Notes under the pieces: generated by a model
What the model was told of the DNA's origin: nothing
Database searches by the model: none
The model's input: only the letters and a program-made list of their open reading frames with translations
Position numbers and translations under genes: made by a program
Assembly: GCA_027604665.1 (NCBI GenBank)
Contig: JADGIZ010000624.1
Location: 1 to 10,974, forward strand
DNA: 10,974 nucleotides
Reading direction: 5' to 3'
DNA from: Polyrhizophydium stewartii
Taxonomy: Eukaryota; Chytridiomycota; Chytridiomycetes; Rhizophydiales
Shown here: positions 8,583-10,974 of the stretch, piece by piece
Position numbering within the stretch: position 1 is the first letter of the stretch
Layout: every line of letters starts with the position of its first letter

Positions 8583-8848
8583 CTTCTTTGCAACTGCAAG
8601 GAAACCAAGGGTGCTAATCTGCACTCTTCAAAGTTCTTAAATTCAAACTCAGTGGGAGGTGAACTCTTATCTGGAGAATGGCGAGTTTATGTGTGTTGAT
8701 CGGGCACCTGAGGCCGATTGCTGATCGATGCGACTAGAATTTCATTTGACTGCGTGCGAAGGTCCATGCACTGAGGTGTTCATTTTTTGTAATTTTGATG
8801 GAAGGGAGCGGCCCGCAAGCATGTGGCCGGCCAGGAGAGCAGCCACTG

Positions 8849-10473
8849 TCACTTGCGCTTGAAGAGGTAGTGCACGACAAACCACTCCTCGCCCTTGTTG
8901 AAGGCAAACGTCTCGGCAACGGCAATATAAAAGATGCGCCAGCGGTGGAACCAGACGTACGCCTGCTCCGTGCTGCCGTAAGTCTCAGTGAAGAGGGGGA
9001 TAATCTTGCTTTTGTTCTTGTCCATGCGCTTGAGCCACTCCTCGCTCGTCTTGGCTGGACCATCAAAACAGCGGACGCAAACGGGTCAGCCTGCCGCAAC
9101 AAGAGCAAGCAAAATCCAGAAATGACGATGTCCGATCAACGAGAAGCTCACCGTAGTGCGTGCCGCTGACGGTCCAGCGGTCAATGACCTCGAGGTCGCG
9201 CTGGAACCACATAAACAAGTCCTGGCTGGGCATGGTGCCTCCAGTGAAGAAGTACTTGGCCATCCACGAGTTGTCCTCGTCGGTGCGGAAGTCGTATGCC
9301 ATACTCTTGTGCGCAAAGACGTGCACAAAGAGGCGGCCAGTCTCGGGCTTGAGCCACTTGGAGACCTTGGCGAGCAGCGACTCGTAGTTCTTCATGTGCT
9401 CGAACATCTCGATCGACAGAATGCGGTCGAACCTGGTGAGGTGGAGCGCGCGAGTGTCGTCAGCAATCGAAGGCGCGCATCAGGGGGGGGGACGGAGACG
9501 AGCGGACAGACGCACTCGTCCTTCATCTCAAAGACGGCAATGTCGCCCGTGTGCACCGTCACGTTGTTGAAGCCGTTGGCCTTTGCCTGGCCCATGATGT
9601 ACTCGCGCTGGGTGGCCGAGTTGGAGAGCGCGACGATCTGGGAGCCCGGGAAGCGCTGCGGGTCGGGGGAACGAGCGGGCACGCAACAGGAAGGCGGATC
9701 GGCGTCCGAGTTGGATTCGGCCGGATGGATCGTCAGCCACCGCGGCAAAATGCCCGAGCGCCTGGGACCCGCGGATCGGCGGCGGCGGGTGGTCGAGCCA
9801 GCGACGGCCGGCGGGCGGGCGGCGGCGAGCGCAGGCAACTCGGGCGCGAGGGGGCGCCGCGCAGCACCGCACGGCCGGCCCGCGACAGCTCGGGGCCGCA
9901 GGTGGGGCGGAGGGGTGCAGCGGGACGAGATCGGATCGGCGGCAGCGGCGGAGGGGGCACCGCCGTGGGGGCAGACGGGCGGACAGGCAGGCGGGTGCGA
10001 GGCACAGCGGCACGAACCTTGGCCAGGTACAGCGTCAGCGAGCCCCAGCCGCAGCCGAGATCGAGCATACGCATGCCGTCGACGAGGCCCGCGCGCTGGA
10101 CGTAGAGGTCCAGCATGGCCTCCTCCGCCTCCTCGAGAGAGCGCGGACGCTCGCCCTTGCTGGCATCCTCGAACAGGCACGACGAGTACTTGAAGCGCTC
10201 GCCCAGGCACAGGCGGAAGAACTCGGTCGGCAGCTCGTAGTGCTGCTCGTTGGCCTCCTTGGTGTGGATGGCAATGGTCTCGCGCTCCTTAAGCAGCTTG
10301 ATGTACGCCGTCTTGGCGGCGTCGGCCGCCTCGGCGTTGGGGTACGTGAGCGACGCGAGGCGGCGACCCAGCAGGGTGCGCACGCCCATGCGCATGACCA
10401 TGTCGGGCACGTAACCCGTGTCAAGGATGGGCTCGTACAGCGACGCCATGCTGCTGCGGGATGCGGTCGACAT
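8849..10473 (-). CDS. SAM-dependent methyltransferase, cyclopropane-fatty-acid-synthase / coclaurine-N-methyltransferase-like, 4 exons
   Basis: The joins are 10473-10018, 9655-9516, 9432-9152 and 9054-8849, giving 360 aa, close to the roughly 355 aa of plant coclaurine-NMT-like proteins. The N-terminal [20 protein letters not shown] is the usual lead-in of this family, supporting the start. Further motifs are [18 protein letters not shown] (about 74-91), SAM motif I DLGCGWG (138-144), [12 protein letters not shown] (161-172), [15 protein letters not shown] (200-214, with Glu and His of the EHMK site), FVHVFAHK (234-241) and [13 protein letters not shown] (260-272). The end is [14 protein letters not shown]. 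Family members transfer a methyl or methylene group from SAM to unsaturated acyl chains or to amines. Context with the FAD oxidase favours a lipid substrate, but an N-methyltransferase cannot be excluded from sequence. All catalytic-region motifs look intact. Confidence 0.93.
9055..9151 (-). other. Methyltransferase intron 3 (97 nt)
   Basis: Donor GTGAGC, acceptor CCAG, branch-like GCTGACC. The splice joins WTVSGTHY to [12 protein letters not shown] through a split Ala codon. It is more AT-rich than the other introns. Confidence 0.92.
9433..9515 (-). other. Methyltransferase intron 2 (83 nt)
   Basis: Donor GTGCGT, acceptor CCAG, branch-like GCTGACG. A run of nine C on the sense strand (9483-9491) lies in its first half. 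The splice joins VFEMKDE to [12 protein letters not shown] through a split Glu codon. Confidence 0.92.
9656..10017 (-). other. Methyltransferase intron 1 (362 nt, very GC-rich)
   Basis: Donor GTTCGT, acceptor GCAG, branch-like GCTGACG at about 9733-9739 with no AG between it and the acceptor. The splice joins GSLTLYLAK to [13 protein letters not shown] in phase 0. It is more than three times the length of any other intron here and is strikingly C-rich on the sense strand. I see no snoRNA boxes in it. Confidence 0.88.
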
Positions 10474-10867
10474 GAGACGGCGGGCGGCCTGAATCGTGGC
10501 GATGGGGCAAAGCAGCCGGTGGGTCTGGCTCGCGGACTTTGACGGCGGCGCTGGCTCGGCGATATCCGAGCACTGCGGATAATCTGGCGGATGGGATGTC
10601 TCACGCCGGCGATTCCTCCGCAGCGCAGCGCAGCGCAGCGCAGAGAGATGCCAGAGACAGGGGCAGCTCTTTGCGATGGTCTGTTCATTTACAGAGGCTT
10701 TGAATCAACTTTCATGAGACCCGCAGCGCCAGATGCACTCGGCGGCTGACGGCGATCGACTGGCAGATGGAAGGTGCCGGCGGGATGATAGGGAATGCAA
10801 AGGTGGGGGACCATGAGGGATGGCATGCGGCGGCATCTGGCGCCGACAGCCGGCGCGGCAGATCTGG
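10474..10867. other. Region upstream of the methyltransferase gene, no supported gene
   Basis: About 0.4 kb between the methyltransferase start and a possible upstream gene end, presumably holding the promoter and 5' UTR. I see no TATA or CCAAT box near the start. The only distinct structure is the GCAGC repeat. Open frames here are Arg/Ser/Pro-rich and unrecognisable. Confidence 0.5.
10620..10643 (+). repeat. (GCAGC)n pentanucleotide repeat
   Basis: Four exact GCAGC units followed by a partial GCAG. It lies about 150-170 bp upstream of the methyltransferase start codon. Confidence 0.9.
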
Positions 10868-10974
10868 TCACGCAGCGCCGTTGTCCTCGGGCACGGAGCT
10901 GCTCGATGGCAGCGTCACGGCGCCGCGCTGGCGAGGCGGCCATGGAATGAACTTGGACGTGCGGGCGACATAGT
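10868..10974 (-). CDS. Possible C-terminal end of a gene cut by the right edge
   Basis: One minus-strand frame is open from the edge (first full codon at 10972) to a TGA at 10870-10868, 34 codons plus stop. It reads like a natural protein end (YVARTSKFIPWPPR, a short Thr/Leu/Pro-Ser stretch, then VPEDNGAA). The mix of aromatic, Lys and acidic residues differs from the Arg/Ala/Pro-rich frames typical of noncoding DNA here. I cannot name the family. If real, the gene is in tandem with the methyltransferase, about 0.4 kb upstream. It could still be a chance frame. Confidence 0.35.
   Translation of the reverse strand, partial: YVARTSKFIPWPPRQRGAVTLPSSSSVPEDNGAA

Larger units (their letters stand above)
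7538..8848. other. 1.3-kb convergent intergenic region without a supported gene
   Basis: This lies between the stop codons of the FAD oxidase and the methyltransferase and must hold both 3' UTRs. Long frames exist on both strands (for example plus 7884-8699 and minus 7620-8177), but they are Pro/Arg/Ser/Ala-rich, overlap each other and show no domain I recognise. I found no tRNA or other known RNA. Positions 8548-8582 contain two perfect hairpins. About 8583-8800 is clearly less GC-rich than the rest of the window and contains a T6 run near 8785. Confidence 0.55.

Noticed and set aside
7884..8699. Plus-strand frame of 271 codons between the convergent genes
   Set aside because: Pro/Ser/Arg/His-rich, no family resemblance, overlaps another equally long plus-strand frame, and its end runs through the hairpins and the AT-richer island.

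Overview
The window looks like nuclear DNA of a GC-rich fungus. The genes have short spliceosomal introns, are packed closely on both strands, and encode fungal-type proteins. An early-diverging lineage such as a chytrid is my best guess, because separate FAD-oxidase and coclaurine-N-methyltransferase-like genes suit such genomes, but the sequence does not settle the taxon. I rebuilt four complete multi-exon genes by following protein-family similarity across frame changes. All nine inferred introns are GT-AG, restore the reading frame exactly, and carry a CTGAC-like branch sequence.

Layout, left to right. Positions 1-313 hold no convincing gene but contain a CRE/CCAAT/TATA-like cluster. A xylulokinase gene (minus, 3 exons, 563 aa) occupies 314-2123. 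It shares a 188-bp divergent intergenic region with SYF1 (plus, 2312-5527, 3 exons, 1007 aa), a core subunit of the Prp19/NineTeen splicing complex. SYF1 ends in an acidic, repeat-expanded tail. After 175 bp comes a COG2907-type FAD-dependent amine-oxidase-like gene (plus, 5703-7537, 3 exons, 552 aa). Its first exon is only nine codons long and its C-terminus is a predicted membrane anchor. A stretch of about 1.3 kb (7538-8848) has no gene I can support, but it contains two adjacent perfect hairpins and a relatively AT-rich island. The convergent gene at 8849-10473 (minus, 4 exons, 360 aa) encodes a SAM-dependent methyltransferase of the cyclopropane-fatty-acid-synthase / coclaurine-N-methyltransferase family. 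Upstream of it is about 0.4 kb of apparently noncoding DNA. The right edge may cut the last 35 codons of another minus-strand gene.

How the genes work together. Xylulokinase (pentose entry into the pentose phosphate pathway) and SYF1 (splicing) are unrelated housekeeping neighbours. The more interesting pair is the FAD oxidase and the methyltransferase. The same two enzyme classes are fused in plant cyclopropane fatty acid synthases and sit side by side in bacterial lipid-modification loci. Here they are separate, adjacent, convergent genes, which suggests a lipid-modification module. The substrate and product cannot be read from the sequence.
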